Shown piece by piece: positions 1 to 8,643 of a stretch of 64,000 nucleotides of DNA. The notes beneath the pieces are model-generated. The model searched no databases, was not told the origin of the DNA, and worked only from the letters and a program-made list of their open reading frames with translations. Made by a program: the position numbers and the translations under genes. The stretch is taken from the NCBI RefSeq assembly GCF_000009365.1, contig NC_008260.1, positions 593,501 to 657,500 of the forward strand. Reading direction: 5' to 3'. This DNA comes from Alcanivorax borkumensis SK2. Lineage in GTDB: Bacteria; Pseudomonadota; Gammaproteobacteria; Pseudomonadales; Alcanivoracaceae. Position 1 is the stretch's first letter; each line of letters begins with the position of its first letter.

Positions 1-828
1 TACCCTAGCGAAAAGGCCTGGCGTCAGCGTAAGCAGCGGCAGGCGGCAGCCATGGAAGCGAGGCTGTACACGGAATCAAGCCGTTTGCAGTCGGTGTTGT
101 CGTCACTGGCGCCCCAGCGGCCGGGCGTGCGTGATGTCTATTTATTGGTGGTGGGCGGAGATGGCACTGAAGCGGTGTTTGCCCGTGAAGTGGATTGGGT
201 CGCACAACGGCTGGACTCTGTGTTTAATTTGAAGCGGCGGCACGTGCGTTTGATTAATGGGGGCAGTGATGATTTGCCCTTGGCCACCCGAACTAGTATC
301 CAGGAAAGCCTTAAAGCGCTGGATGCCTTGATGGACCCAAATGAAGATCTGTTACTGATGCATGTTGTTAGCCACGGATCGCCCAACGGGGATTTGGTAC
401 TGGATGATAAGAGCCTCAAGCTCAATAATCTTTCTGTTGCTGATGGTAAGGCGTGGCTGGATGAGCTTGCTGCTCGTCATCAATGGCTGGTGGTGTCGGC
501 CTGTTACTCGGGTAAATGGGTGGAAAGCTTGGCTTCACCGGAGCGAGTGGTGTTTTCCTCTGCTGCGGCGGACCGTACCTCGTTTGGTTGTGGTGATGAT
601 TCCGAGCGAACTTGGTTCAGTAAGGCGCTGTATGGCGAAGCAATGCTGGCCGGGGTCCAAGACCCCGACGCCTGGTTTGAGGCGGCTGAAGAAAATGTCT
701 CGCTCATGGAAAAGGAGCGGGGCACCGAAGATGACGACCTATCCTTGCCCCAGAAATCCGTCGGCGGGAACTTCTTGCAATGGTGGCAGGCGGATAAAAC
801 TGCAGTGGTGATTCCGGTAAGGCCCTGA
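1..828 (+). CDS. C13 (legumain-like) cysteine peptidase, 5' end outside window
   Basis: The frame is open from base 1, so the gene probably starts outside the window. The first visible ATG is at 52 and has no good ribosome binding site. Counting from that ATG, the catalytic pair of peptidase family C13 is recognisable: His108 in VVSHGSP and Cys151 in SACYSGKW, each after a hydrophobic beta strand. C13 enzymes cleave after Asn or Asp, or act as transamidases (legumain, GPI8). Bacterial members are poorly studied and often sit in larger periplasmic or lipoprotein chains, so an N-terminal signal may be missing here. The physiological substrate is unknown. The gene converges on darP, with a shared hairpin at its stop codon. 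Confidence 0.8.
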   Translation, partial: YPSEKAWRQRKQRQAAAMEARLYTESSRLQSVLSSLAPQRPGVRDVYLLVVGGDGTEAVFAREVDWVAQRLDSVFNLKRRHVRLINGGSDDLPLATRTSIQESLKALDALMDPNEDLLLMHVVSHGSPNGDLVLDDKSLKLNNLSVADGKAWLDELAARHQWLVVSACYSGKWVESLASPERVVFSSAAADRTSFGCGDDSERTWFSKALYGEAMLAGVQDPDAWFEAAEENVSLMEKERGTEDDDLSLPQKSVGGNFLQWWQADKTAVVIPVRP

Positions 829-858
829 CTCCACTTGCAAGTCTACTCGTGGAGTCAG
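825..858. terminator. Hairpin between convergent C13 peptidase and darP genes
   Basis: A perfect 10-bp inverted repeat (CTGACTCCAC at 825-834, GTGGAGTCAG at 849-858) with a 14-nt loop overlaps the stop of the upstream gene and reaches the stop of darP. There is no T-tract on either side, so intrinsic termination is only a guess. Its position at a convergent junction supports a 3'-end role for both transcripts. Confidence 0.45.
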
Positions 859-1394
859 TACAGCGGTGCGGTTTTATCCAGCTGGTTGAGGTAATTGATC
901 AGTTTGCGGCGTTCGCGTTTGAATTTGTCTTTTTCTGCCGTGGAAGCCGTGGCCGGATCTTCGACTTGAGCTTTCAGGGCATTGCGCGTGAGATTGCGTA
1001 GTTGCTGACGGTCGCCGTGAGGAAAGAATTCCAAAATTTGTTGTAGGGTGGCTCCCGCGTCTTTCAGCTGTTCACATGCAACAATCTGCTCGACCCAGTT
1101 GCTGAGCCGCTGTTGTCGAAAGGGATCATTGAGCAATTCCAATGCTTTGATAATCTGTTCGCTGTTAGTCTCGCGGATGAGCCGGCCGATGTATTGAGCG
1201 TGACGTCGGCGGGCCTCATGACTGGTGATGCGGGTAGCTTCAGCCAGCGCATATTGCAGATCGTCACGCAGGGGCAAGCGTTCGCGCTCTACCTGTTTCA
1301 TGTCCATCAGTAACAGACCCAGTTCTTGCAAGGCATTGTCTTCGCGTTTTTGCTGGCCCTTGCTGGTGATTTGCTCGTCGCTATACTCGGTCAT
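855..1394 (-). CDS. darP: Ribosome maturation factor DarP (YjgA, DUF615)
   Basis: A 179-aa protein of the DUF615/YjgA family. It is highly charged and helical, with the family's typical start (QITSKGQQKREDNALQ) and a basic C-terminal part (KFKRERRKLINYLNQLD). E. coli YjgA was renamed DarP; it binds late 50S precursors and helps mature the peptidyl-transferase centre. The divergent darP|pmbA pair, starts only 35 bp apart, is the same arrangement as in E. coli and Pseudomonas, which supports both calls. Promoters for the two genes must overlap in this short gap or lie inside the neighbouring gene. Confidence 0.9.
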   Translation of the reverse strand: MTEYSDEQITSKGQQKREDNALQELGLLLMDMKQVERERLPLRDDLQYALAEATRITSHEARRRHAQYIGRLIRETNSEQIIKALELLNDPFRQQRLSNWVEQIVACEQLKDAGATLQQILEFFPHGDRQQLRNLTRNALKAQVEDPATASTAEKDKFKRERRKLINYLNQLDKTAPLY

Positions 1395-1429
1395 AACTGT
1401 TTAATACCCATCAATGGAACCGCTATTTT

Positions 1430-2785
1430 ATGTCTGATTCCTCCGCAACGACAGCCGAACTCGACAATACGCAGCTAGAACAGGCAAAAGATACTGCTGC
1501 CTGGCTGATAGAAGAGGCAAAACGCCAGGGCGCCGATGCGGCGGAAGTGGGTGTGAGCCTGTCCCAGGGCTATTCGGTAAATGTGCGCCAGGGAGAGGTG
1601 GAGACGGTGGAATTCCACCGTGACCGTGGGGTTTCCGTCACCGTGTACAAGGGTCTGCGTAAAGGTCACGCCAGTAGCTCCGACGATAATCGTGACAGTT
1701 TGCGCGATACCTTAGCGGCGGCCACGGCCATTGCTGGTTACACCGAAGAGGATCGTTATGCGGGCCTAGCGCCAGCCAATCAGCTGGCTAGCGACGTGGC
1801 GAACCTAGATCTGTACCACCCCTGGGCCATGGATACCCAATCCGCCATTGAGGACGCTCTGCATTGTGAAGCGGTAGCTCGTGATGACGCTCGTATCGTC
1901 AATTCTGAAGGGGCGTCAGTGAACAGTGGCGCTAGCCTAAGGGTGTATGCCACCTCGGAAGGTTTTCTGCATGGCTATCGTGGCACTAACCATAGCCGCG
2001 TGTGCAGCGTCGTTGCAGAGGATGATGCCGGCATGCAGCGTGATTATTGGTATGACGGTGGACGGGTGGGTGATCAGTTGGCTTCAGCTGAAGAGGTGGG
2101 CCTGCGTGCTCGTGAGCGCGCGCTGGCTCGCCTGGGGGCACAAGTGCCGGAGACTGGTGAGCTGCCGGTGATTTTTGCGCCAGAGGTGGCTTCAGGTTTG
2201 CTCGGGCATCTGGTGTCTGCTATCAGTGGTGGTGCACTTTATCGCCGTAGTTCTTTTTTGCAGGATAGCCTGGGCAAGCCAGTGTTACCGGCCGGTTTTC
2301 AGCTAACGGAAAATCCTCACCTGCCGGCGGGTAACGCGTCAGCGCCTTTCGATGGAGATGGTCTGCCCACGCGGCCTCAAGCGTTTGTAGAAGATGGTGT
2401 GCTGAAACAGTATGCGTTGGGGCTCTATGCCAGCCGGCGGCTGAATATGGCTCCCACCGGCAATGGCGGAGGGGTACGTAATGTGCGCCTCACTGACACC
2501 GGTGATTCGCTGGCCGCGCTGATGGCCAAGGTTCCCAAAGGTATTCTAATTACCGAAGTCATGGGCCAGGGTATTAATTTGGTGACCGGGGATTACTCCC
2601 GTGGGGCAAGCGGTTTTTGGTTTGAGAATGGTGTTGTAAAAGGTGCACTACAAGAGTTTACCATTGCCGGCCATCTGGGAGAGATGCTCAGAGGCATCCA
2701 AGGGAGCGGTACGGATGTGGACTATCGCGGCAATATTGCCTGTGGGTCTCTGCTGCTGTCGCCCATTAAGGTGGCTGGCCGATAA
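1430..2785 (+). CDS. pmbA: Metalloprotease subunit PmbA (TldE)
   Basis: A 451-aa member of the TldD/PmbA (U62) family at full family length. PmbA partners TldD in a heterodimeric, cytoplasmic zinc protease that degrades unfolded peptides and, in E. coli, matures microcin B17 and degrades the CcdA antitoxin. PmbA lacks the zinc ligands, which TldD supplies; no tldD is present in this window. Recognisable family blocks are the N-terminal GYSVNVRQGEVETVE region and the C-terminal GASGFWFENG and YRGNIACGSLL. The ATG at 1430 is preceded only by a weak purine stretch. The gene is divergent from darP and convergent with mgtE. Confidence 0.93.
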   Translation: MSDSSATTAELDNTQLEQAKDTAAWLIEEAKRQGADAAEVGVSLSQGYSVNVRQGEVETVEFHRDRGVSVTVYKGLRKGHASSSDDNRDSLRDTLAAATAIAGYTEEDRYAGLAPANQLASDVANLDLYHPWAMDTQSAIEDALHCEAVARDDARIVNSEGASVNSGASLRVYATSEGFLHGYRGTNHSRVCSVVAEDDAGMQRDYWYDGGRVGDQLASAEEVGLRARERALARLGAQVPETGELPVIFAPEVASGLLGHLVSAISGGALYRRSSFLQDSLGKPVLPAGFQLTENPHLPAGNASAPFDGDGLPTRPQAFVEDGVLKQYALGLYASRRLNMAPTGNGGGVRNVRLTDTGDSLAALMAKVPKGILITEVMGQGINLVTGDYSRGASGFWFENGVVKGALQEFTIAGHLGEMLRGIQGSGTDVDYRGNIACGSLLLSPIKVAGR

Positions 2786-2823
2786 GTTGCCCCTGTGATT
2801 CGTTTGTTTTTTGGCTAGGGGAA

Positions 2824-2839
2824 AGGCCAATAATGGCCT
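2824..2839 (-). terminator. Weak hairpin between pmbA and mgtE
   Basis: A 6-bp inverted repeat, AGGCCA and TGGCCT, with an ATAA loop lies in the 64-bp convergent gap. Read on the minus strand it is followed by only two T. It is a possible end of mgtE transcription but weak by sequence. Confidence 0.3.
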
Positions 2840-2849
2840 GCCTTCTTTG

Positions 2850-4214
2850 TCACGCTAGTAGGTGGGCATAGAGCACCGTGGCCAGGCCGAGGAAGGCAAA
2901 AAAGCCGACAATATCGGTAATGGTGGTCAGTACCACGGAGCCCGCCAGTGCCGGGTCTATGCCCAGCCGTTTCATGGTGATCGGCAGCAGGGCGCCGGCA
3001 CTGGCGGCCATCACCAGGTTGATCACCATGGCGGCGGCGATGACCAAACCCAGATTCGGGTCGTTGAACCAGAGCCCGGCAGTAATGCCGATGACCGTAG
3101 CCCAAAGCAAACCGTTAATGGCGCCCACGGACAGTTCCTTGAACAGCAAGTAACGGGTGTTGTTGGACTGAATCTGACCCAGCGCCATGGCGCGGATTAC
3201 CAGTGTCAGTGTTTGGCTGCCGGCAATGCCGCCCATGCTGGCGACGATGGGCATCAGAATCGCCAGAGCCACCACCTTTTCCAAGGTGGCTTCAAACAGG
3301 CCGATAACGGCGGAAGCGGCGAGTGCGGTGAGAAGATTGATGCCCAGCCATAGCGCCCGGCGGCGTGCGGTTTGCCACACGGAACCGAAGGTGTCTTCAT
3401 CCTCATCTAGACCGGCCATGCTCATTAGAGAGTGGTCCGCTTCTTCACGGATGACGTCTACTACGTCATCAATGGTGATCCGACCCACCAGCATGCCGTC
3501 TTCGTCCACCACCGGGGCGGTGACCAAATCGTGGCGTTCGAAGATTTTTGCCACTTGGTGGGCGGGCAGGGTGGCAGTGATGGACTCTGTGTCGGTGATC
3601 ATAGCTTCGCGCACAGTGGTGCCGGGATCACTGATCAGTACCTTGGTCAGTGGTAGCAGCCCGATGAACTGGTTTTTCCGGTTAACTACCGCCAGGTTAT
3701 CCGTGGTGCGGGGGATTTCGCCGCGCCGACGCAGGTAGCGCTGTACCACTTCGAAGGTGATTTCCGGGCGCACGGTGATCACGTCCGTATTCATTAGGCC
3801 ACCGGCGGTGTCTTCCGGGTAGCTGAGGACATGCTCGAGCCGTTCTCGGTTCTGAGCATCCAGGTTGGCCATGATTTGGGAGGTGACATGGTCCGGCAGC
3901 TCTTGCAGCAGGTCGGCTAAGTCGTCTGTGTCGAGGTCTTCGGCCAACGAGACCAGTTCGTCGGTGGACAGGTCACGCAGTAACTCCCCCCGCACTTCTT
4001 CGCCCAGGTACTGCAAGACTTCGGATTCCTGATCCTTATGCAGTAGTTGCCACAGAATTTCCCGTTCTCGTGGCGGCGAGGATTCCAGTAAATGTGCCGC
4101 TTCAGCGCCGGGCAGGTTATTGATCAGCTGGCGTACCTGCGTATAGGTCCCGCTGGCGAGGGCGCGGTTAATGGCTTTTAGATGCTGTTGGCTACGGCTG
4201 CTATCGGCGGGCAT
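2850..4214 (-). CDS. mgtE: Magnesium channel MgtE
   Basis: A 454-aa MgtE family Mg2+ channel of the inner membrane. The order is standard: an N-terminal acidic helical MgtE_N domain (residues about 30-135, containing LADLLQELPDHV), two CBS domains (about 135-265, including TAPVVDEDGMLVGRI), a connecting helix, then five membrane segments in the last 180 residues with the conserved GGIAGSQTLTLVIR pore region. In characterised MgtE the N and CBS domains bind Mg2+ and close the pore at high internal Mg2+. No strong ribosome binding site precedes the ATG at 4214. A long non-coding stretch lies upstream, with the nar operon beyond it. In related bacteria I recall mgtE close to ptsO. Confidence 0.95.
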   Translation of the reverse strand: MPADSSRSQQHLKAINRALASGTYTQVRQLINNLPGAEAAHLLESSPPREREILWQLLHKDQESEVLQYLGEEVRGELLRDLSTDELVSLAEDLDTDDLADLLQELPDHVTSQIMANLDAQNRERLEHVLSYPEDTAGGLMNTDVITVRPEITFEVVQRYLRRRGEIPRTTDNLAVVNRKNQFIGLLPLTKVLISDPGTTVREAMITDTESITATLPAHQVAKIFERHDLVTAPVVDEDGMLVGRITIDDVVDVIREEADHSLMSMAGLDEDEDTFGSVWQTARRRALWLGINLLTALAASAVIGLFEATLEKVVALAILMPIVASMGGIAGSQTLTLVIRAMALGQIQSNNTRYLLFKELSVGAINGLLWATVIGITAGLWFNDPNLGLVIAAAMVINLVMAASAGALLPITMKRLGIDPALAGSVVLTTITDIVGFFAFLGLATVLYAHLLA

Positions 4215-4829
4215 GAAAAATTCGTTAACCGTGAATCGTGAATCGTTAACAGCGGGAAAATACCGTGAGCGATGAGCGGGTGACTTTTTCGCACCTACTC
4301 ATACGCAAAAAGCGAGCAAATTACACACTGCGGTGAAAGTCTCGAACCAGACATTAACAGCCCTTTTGTGCCGGTGGTACTGTTTTAGTGTTTAAAGATC
4401 AAAGGTTAACGGGTTTTTACGCTTTATCGACCGGTGATTGAAGAGAGCGATTATGGCCACGCCCTTCGGGTCCTCCTGGGTGGCACGGCCCCTTTGCTGC
4501 ACTTCATTAACAACAAGGCGCGTGCCTACAAAAGTGCGCCCTTTGAGGGGCGCGCCTTCTGTGCTTTGAATGAGGTGTAGAGTGCGCTCCTGCCTGAAAC
4601 ACTGAGCGGGTAAGGAATTTTTTGAGGTGCCCTAATAGTATTTGCGAATTAGCTGATGCATTTTTCCGTGTTAGCACTTGATCGCGAAGTAGGCGTGTTT
4701 ACGCTTTCGCGCATACGCTGCGTGCAGCACAGGTTACCTACGGCGGTTGGGACGTCAGGCGCAGATAACAAATGTGAGGGTCTAAACTGTCCAGTCGTTC
4801 TGGCATGGGTGACCTGCAAGAGATCTCCA
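4215..4829. other. 615-bp spacer between mgtE and the nar operon, no convincing gene
   Basis: No open frame here has both a start and a family match. Visible structure: two copies of TCGTTAAC flank a tandem CGTGAAT pair at 4222-4250, just upstream of mgtE. There is an open plus-strand stretch at 4410-4580, stop to stop, without a good start. A hairpin has an outer stem AAGGCGCG (4515-4522) and CGCGCCTT (4551-4558) and an alternative inner stem GCGCCC and GGGCGC. The promoter of mgtE and the end of the nar transcript should both lie here, but I could not place either with confidence. The spacer may be a scar of the event that placed the nar operon here. Confidence 0.5.
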
Positions 4830-5639
4830 TTATTGCATCAGCGGGCTGTTGGAGTCGGGGTCGAGCTGAAAGCCCTTCACCCCGATGTCAGCTTCCAAGG
4901 CTAGTAGATAGTGGCGCAAGGCGCGCCGGGTAGCCTGTTCTGTGAGGGTATGACGGACTCGCTCTTCCACTTGTTCGTAGGGTAGTGGGCGGCTTTCTCT
5001 ACGTTCAATAATGTGTACCACATGCCAGCCATAACGGGTAGGAAGGGGGCGGGCATGCAATCCTTCAGGCAAGCGCTGTAACACCTTGTCCAGCTCCGGG
5101 ATGGTTTGTCCAAGCTGTAGCCAGCCCAGTTCGCCGCCTTGATCCTTCGAAGGGCACTGTGAAAAACGCTGGGCCAGTTCGGGGAATCGCTGGGGGGCGT
5201 CGCGCAGTTGCTGGATCAACTTTTGTCCCTGGTGGTATTGGCTGTCGCGGGAACGGGCGTCGTCAGGGCCTGCGGCTAGCAGAATGTGCCGGGTAAGCAC
5301 CTGGCAAGGCTCGCTGAAACGATCAATTTCTACTTTATGGAAGCGGCGGCAGTCCTCATCCTGAGGCTTTGGCACGGTGAGCTCCCGCTCCAACAGGGCG
5401 CTAATGACGGCTTCATCTCCCTCACAGTCGATAGCAAGGCCCATGGTTTGGGCCTGCTGTAATAGTAGCTGACGGACCACCAATGCCCGTGCTGCATTGT
5501 GCTGCGCCTGATTAAGATCGGTAGCCGGGTGATACTGCATTTCCTGGGCTATCTCGTCTTGGGTGATGGTTTGGTCGCCCACGGTAATTAGGGGCAGGGC
5601 ATTGGGGGCTTCCACTTGATGGGTATCAATTCTTTTCAT
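4830..5639 (-). CDS. Parvulin-type peptidyl-prolyl isomerase of the nar operon
   Basis: A 269-aa protein with an N-terminal helical chaperone-like half (residues about 20-110) and a C-terminal PpiC/parvulin domain (about 115-215, with GGELGWLQ and RYGWHVVHIIERR). It resembles NifM and the PPIase that follows narI in Pseudomonas. It has no signal peptide, so it likely acts in the cytoplasm. Its position 20 bp after narI suggests a role in folding or maturing the NarGH subunits, as NifM does for nitrogenase iron protein; that role is inference. The ATG at 5639 was chosen because GAGGCAACC precedes it; an upstream in-frame extension would run back into narI. Confidence 0.85.
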   Translation of the reverse strand: MKRIDTHQVEAPNALPLITVGDQTITQDEIAQEMQYHPATDLNQAQHNAARALVVRQLLLQQAQTMGLAIDCEGDEAVISALLERELTVPKPQDEDCRRFHKVEIDRFSEPCQVLTRHILLAAGPDDARSRDSQYHQGQKLIQQLRDAPQRFPELAQRFSQCPSKDQGGELGWLQLGQTIPELDKVLQRLPEGLHARPLPTRYGWHVVHIIERRESRPLPYEQVEERVRHTLTEQATRRALRHYLLALEADIGVKGFQLDPDSNSPLMQ

Positions 5640-5659
5640 GGTTGCCTCTATTGGTGTGA

Positions 5660-6349
5660 TTATCCGCGGCGACGAACAATTTGGTAGCGGCGGAACAGGT
5701 AGCCCAGCGGCACGCTCCATACATGCACTAGGCGGCTGAAGGGAAAGAGCAAAAAGAGGGTGAGCCCGATAAGGATATGAATCTTGTAGACCCAGTTGAT
5801 ACCTTGCAGGTGAACCGCTGCATTACCTTTAAAGAAAACGATGGACTGTGCCCAGTTTGCCAGTTGCAGCATAACCCCACCGTCGAGATGATCCATGGCG
5901 GGAATAATAGTGCCCAGCCCTAACGTGACCTGCACCACGAGTAGAAAAATGATGAAGGTATCCATCGCGCTGGATGTGGCACGTACACGGGGATTGGACA
6001 GTCGTCGCCAGAGCAGCATGGCGCCACCGATGAAACAAAAAATGCCGGCGATGCCGCCCACCAGTATCGCCATAATTTGCTTGTTTCCCGGACTAATAAT
6101 CCATTCGTAGGCCCAGTGCGGGGTCAGTAATCCCACTAGATGGCCGAAGAAAATCACCAGAATGCCCACATGGAAGCAGTTGCTGGCCAGGCGCATGTGG
6201 CGGCTGGAAAGCATCTGGCTGGAACCGGTTTTCCATGTGTACTGGCCGTGGTCGAAGCGCAGCAGGCTGCCGACCAGAAATACGGTGACGGCAAAGTAGG
6301 GGTAAAGACCGAACAGGACGGTATTCAGATATTGGGAGAGGTTATCCAT
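5660..6349 (-). CDS. narI: Respiratory nitrate reductase gamma subunit NarI
   Basis: A 229-aa membrane cytochrome b with five hydrophobic helices. NarI oxidises quinol at the periplasmic side and passes electrons through two b hemes to NarH. The four heme-ligating histidines align with E. coli His56, His66, His187 and His205 at a constant offset of four: His60, His70, His191 and His209 here. The start overlaps the 3' end of narJ by 8 bp, which implies translational coupling in the order G-H-J-I. Length is normal for the family. Confidence 0.97.
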   Translation of the reverse strand: MDNLSQYLNTVLFGLYPYFAVTVFLVGSLLRFDHGQYTWKTGSSQMLSSRHMRLASNCFHVGILVIFFGHLVGLLTPHWAYEWIISPGNKQIMAILVGGIAGIFCFIGGAMLLWRRLSNPRVRATSSAMDTFIIFLLVVQVTLGLGTIIPAMDHLDGGVMLQLANWAQSIVFFKGNAAVHLQGINWVYKIHILIGLTLFLLFPFSRLVHVWSVPLGYLFRRYQIVRRRG

Positions 6350-7097
6350 GGTGCCCTCCAGCCGCAGGGCGGGTGGAATCCTTAATGGTGACTGTTTGAG
6401 TCTGCACGCGGTGACGGTGCTGGGTCAGGTGTTGTTGCTGGGCGGTTTGGCTGCCGCAATCTTGATTTGAGTCCGCATGGAACCGAACAGCCTCTTCCTC
6501 CCAGACCGCATCCAGTGCCTCGGGGGTATGATCCGGTTTTTCCTCACTGACGGTTTGGCGATGGAGGGCCACGTCTTGCTCGGCGCCAATCAGTGCGAGC
6601 AGGGTGCGGGTAACGAGTGCGTGCGGTGCATCGCGTTCTTCCAGCCGAGCGGTAAGAAGGGCCAGAATGTGACGAATATCGCCAAGCCACTGGCCGATGG
6701 TGGTTTCGTCACGTGTGGACAAGTATTCCAGAAACAGCGGCAGGTAATCAGGCAGTTCCCGACTATCGAGTATCAGGCCAGCCTGCGCGTATTCATTGAT
6801 CAGGTCGACCATGGCTTGTCCACGGTCACGCGATTCGCCGTGAACATGCTCGAATAGCAGTAGAGAGGTGGAGCGCCCCTTGTCGAACAGGGCCACGTAC
6901 TCCGCTTGCTGGTCGAGCAGCTCATTATGTTGGATTTGTTCACACCAGGCGTTTAATGCCTGTTTGCGCTTGGCGCACAGGCGCGGATCAGCCTGGATGA
7001 TGGCCTGCATCGTTTCGCTGGCGTCTTGCAGTTCAGCCTGGGGGTAATCCAGCAGCCGGGCTAGCACCCGTAGGGTGCGTTGAATGGGCTCATTCAT
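6342..7097 (-). CDS. narJ: Nitrate reductase assembly chaperone NarJ
   Basis: A 251-aa member of the NarJ/TorD chaperone family, a dedicated cytoplasmic chaperone. NarJ binds the NarG N-terminus, holds back membrane attachment and allows molybdenum cofactor and Fe-S cluster insertion. The family block YVALFDKGRSTSLLLFEHVHGESRDRGQAM (split here by its key residues: FD, SLLLFEH and GESRDRG) is intact. The ATG at 7097 overlaps the narH stop region and has AGGAGAG just upstream; longer in-frame starts inside narH have no such site. The C-terminal 60 residues are polar and low in complexity, as is common in the family. Confidence 0.93.
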   Translation of the reverse strand: MNEPIQRTLRVLARLLDYPQAELQDASETMQAIIQADPRLCAKRKQALNAWCEQIQHNELLDQQAEYVALFDKGRSTSLLLFEHVHGESRDRGQAMVDLINEYAQAGLILDSRELPDYLPLFLEYLSTRDETTIGQWLGDIRHILALLTARLEERDAPHALVTRTLLALIGAEQDVALHRQTVSEEKPDHTPEALDAVWEEEAVRFHADSNQDCGSQTAQQQHLTQHRHRVQTQTVTIKDSTRPAAGGHHG

Positions 7098-8643
7098 GGG
7101 GGCTCTCCTGCGGGTCATAGGTCTGGGGGCTGACCAGAGTGCGTGTTTGCGGGCGGGCTCCGAAGAGGTTGCTTTTGCTTTGGCCGCTGTGGCAACCGTC
7201 GCCGAAACTGAAACCGCAGCCGCCGCGTTCCGGAAAGGCTTCACGCGCCTGTTCGCGGTGGCTGGAGGGAATCACGAAGCGATCTTCGTAGTTGGCGATG
7301 GCCAGATAGCGATACATTTCTTCCACCTGCTGTTCACTTAGGCCTACGGCATCAACGACTTCCTTATTGATGTGACCTTCCACATGCTTGTCACGCATGT
7401 AAACTCTCATGGCCATCAGGCGCTTGAGGGCCAGCACTACGGGTTGTTCTTCACCCGCGGTGAGCATATTTGCTAGATACCGCACTGGAATTCGTAAGGA
7501 CTCGATACGCGGCAGTACACCGTCGTATTCGATCTTGCCGGCTTGCGCAGCTGACTGGATTGGGGAGAGTGGAGGGACATACCAGACCATGGGCAAGGTG
7601 CGATATTCCGGGTGAAGGGGCAGGGCGAGCCCCCAGTCCATGGCTAGTTTGTACACAGGCGAAGCCTGGGCTGCGGCAATGACGTTGTCAGAGATTCCGT
7701 CGCGTTGTGCCTGGGCGATGACTTCTGGGTTGTTGGGATCAAGGAAAATATCCCGTTGTCGATGGTATAGGTCGCGTTCGTCGGCGGTGCTCGCTACCTC
7801 GGAAATCCGGTCGGCATCGTAGAGCAGTATGCCTAGATAACGAATGCGGCCAACACAGGTTTCCGAACAGACGGTGGGCTCCCCTGCTTCGATACGTGGG
7901 TAGCAGAAGATGCATTTCTCTGATTTTCCGCTTTTCCAGTTGTAGTAAATTTTCTTGTAGGGACAGCCCGATACGCACATGCGCCAGCCGCGGCACTTGT
8001 CCTGGTCAATCAATACGATGCCATCTTCTTCTCGCTTGTAGATAGCGCCACTGGGACAGGAGGCAACACAGGTAGGGTTTAGGCAGTGCTCGCATAGCCG
8101 TGGCAGATACATCATGAAGGTGTTTTCAAACTGGCCGTAGATGTCTGCCTGAACTTGTTCGAAGTTGATGTCTTTGCGGCGTTTGGCAAACTCGGTGCCG
8201 AGGATTTCTTCCCAGTTGGGACCCCATTCTATTTTTTTTATACGTTTGCCCGTAATTAGCGATCGGGGCCGTGCAACGGGTTGATGCTTGCCGGCCTTGG
8301 CCGTATGCAGGTGCTGATAGTCAAAATCGAAGGGCTCGTAATAGTCATCAATTTCCGGTAAATCCGGGTTGGCAAATAGGTTGGCCAACACTCGCCACTT
8401 GCCGCCGATACGAGGCTCGATTTTCCCATCGCCAAGCCGCCGCATCCATCCACCGTTCCATTTTTTTTGATTTTCCCATTCTTTCGGGTAGCCAATGCCC
8501 GGTTTTGTTTCCACATTATTGAACCAGGCGTATTCCACACCTTCCCGGCTGGTCCATACGTTTTTGCAAGTGACGGAACAGGTATGACAGCCAATGCACT
8601 TGTCGAGATTGAGCACCATACCGACCTGGGAGCGAATTTTCAT
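7090..8643 (-). CDS. narH: Respiratory nitrate reductase beta subunit NarH
   Basis: A 517-aa electron-transfer subunit carrying four Fe-S clusters. The first ferredoxin motif is at residues 16-26 (CIGCHTCSVTC). Next come CEHCLNPTCVASCP, then CRGWRMCVSGCP, in which Trp replaces the second Cys and thus defines a 3Fe-4S cluster, then CIFCYPRIEAGEP and CSETC. NarH wires NarI hemes to the NarG active site on the cytoplasmic face. Its ATG overlaps the narG stop by 4 bp (ATGA). Length is close to the E. coli protein, and no key cysteine appears lost. Confidence 0.97.
   Translation of the reverse strand: MKIRSQVGMVLNLDKCIGCHTCSVTCKNVWTSREGVEYAWFNNVETKPGIGYPKEWENQKKWNGGWMRRLGDGKIEPRIGGKWRVLANLFANPDLPEIDDYYEPFDFDYQHLHTAKAGKHQPVARPRSLITGKRIKKIEWGPNWEEILGTEFAKRRKDINFEQVQADIYGQFENTFMMYLPRLCEHCLNPTCVASCPSGAIYKREEDGIVLIDQDKCRGWRMCVSGCPYKKIYYNWKSGKSEKCIFCYPRIEAGEPTVCSETCVGRIRYLGILLYDADRISEVASTADERDLYHRQRDIFLDPNNPEVIAQAQRDGISDNVIAAAQASPVYKLAMDWGLALPLHPEYRTLPMVWYVPPLSPIQSAAQAGKIEYDGVLPRIESLRIPVRYLANMLTAGEEQPVVLALKRLMAMRVYMRDKHVEGHINKEVVDAVGLSEQQVEEMYRYLAIANYEDRFVIPSSHREQAREAFPERGGCGFSFGDGCHSGQSKSNLFGARPQTRTLVSPQTYDPQESPHE

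Noticed and set aside
4215..4400. A Mg2+-sensing riboswitch before mgtE
   Set aside because: I could not find the conserved M-box helices; only short repeats are visible.
4656..4904. An 82-codon plus-strand frame at the end of the nar operon
   Set aside because: It overlaps the PPIase C-terminus antisense, and the free part has no family features or ribosome binding site.
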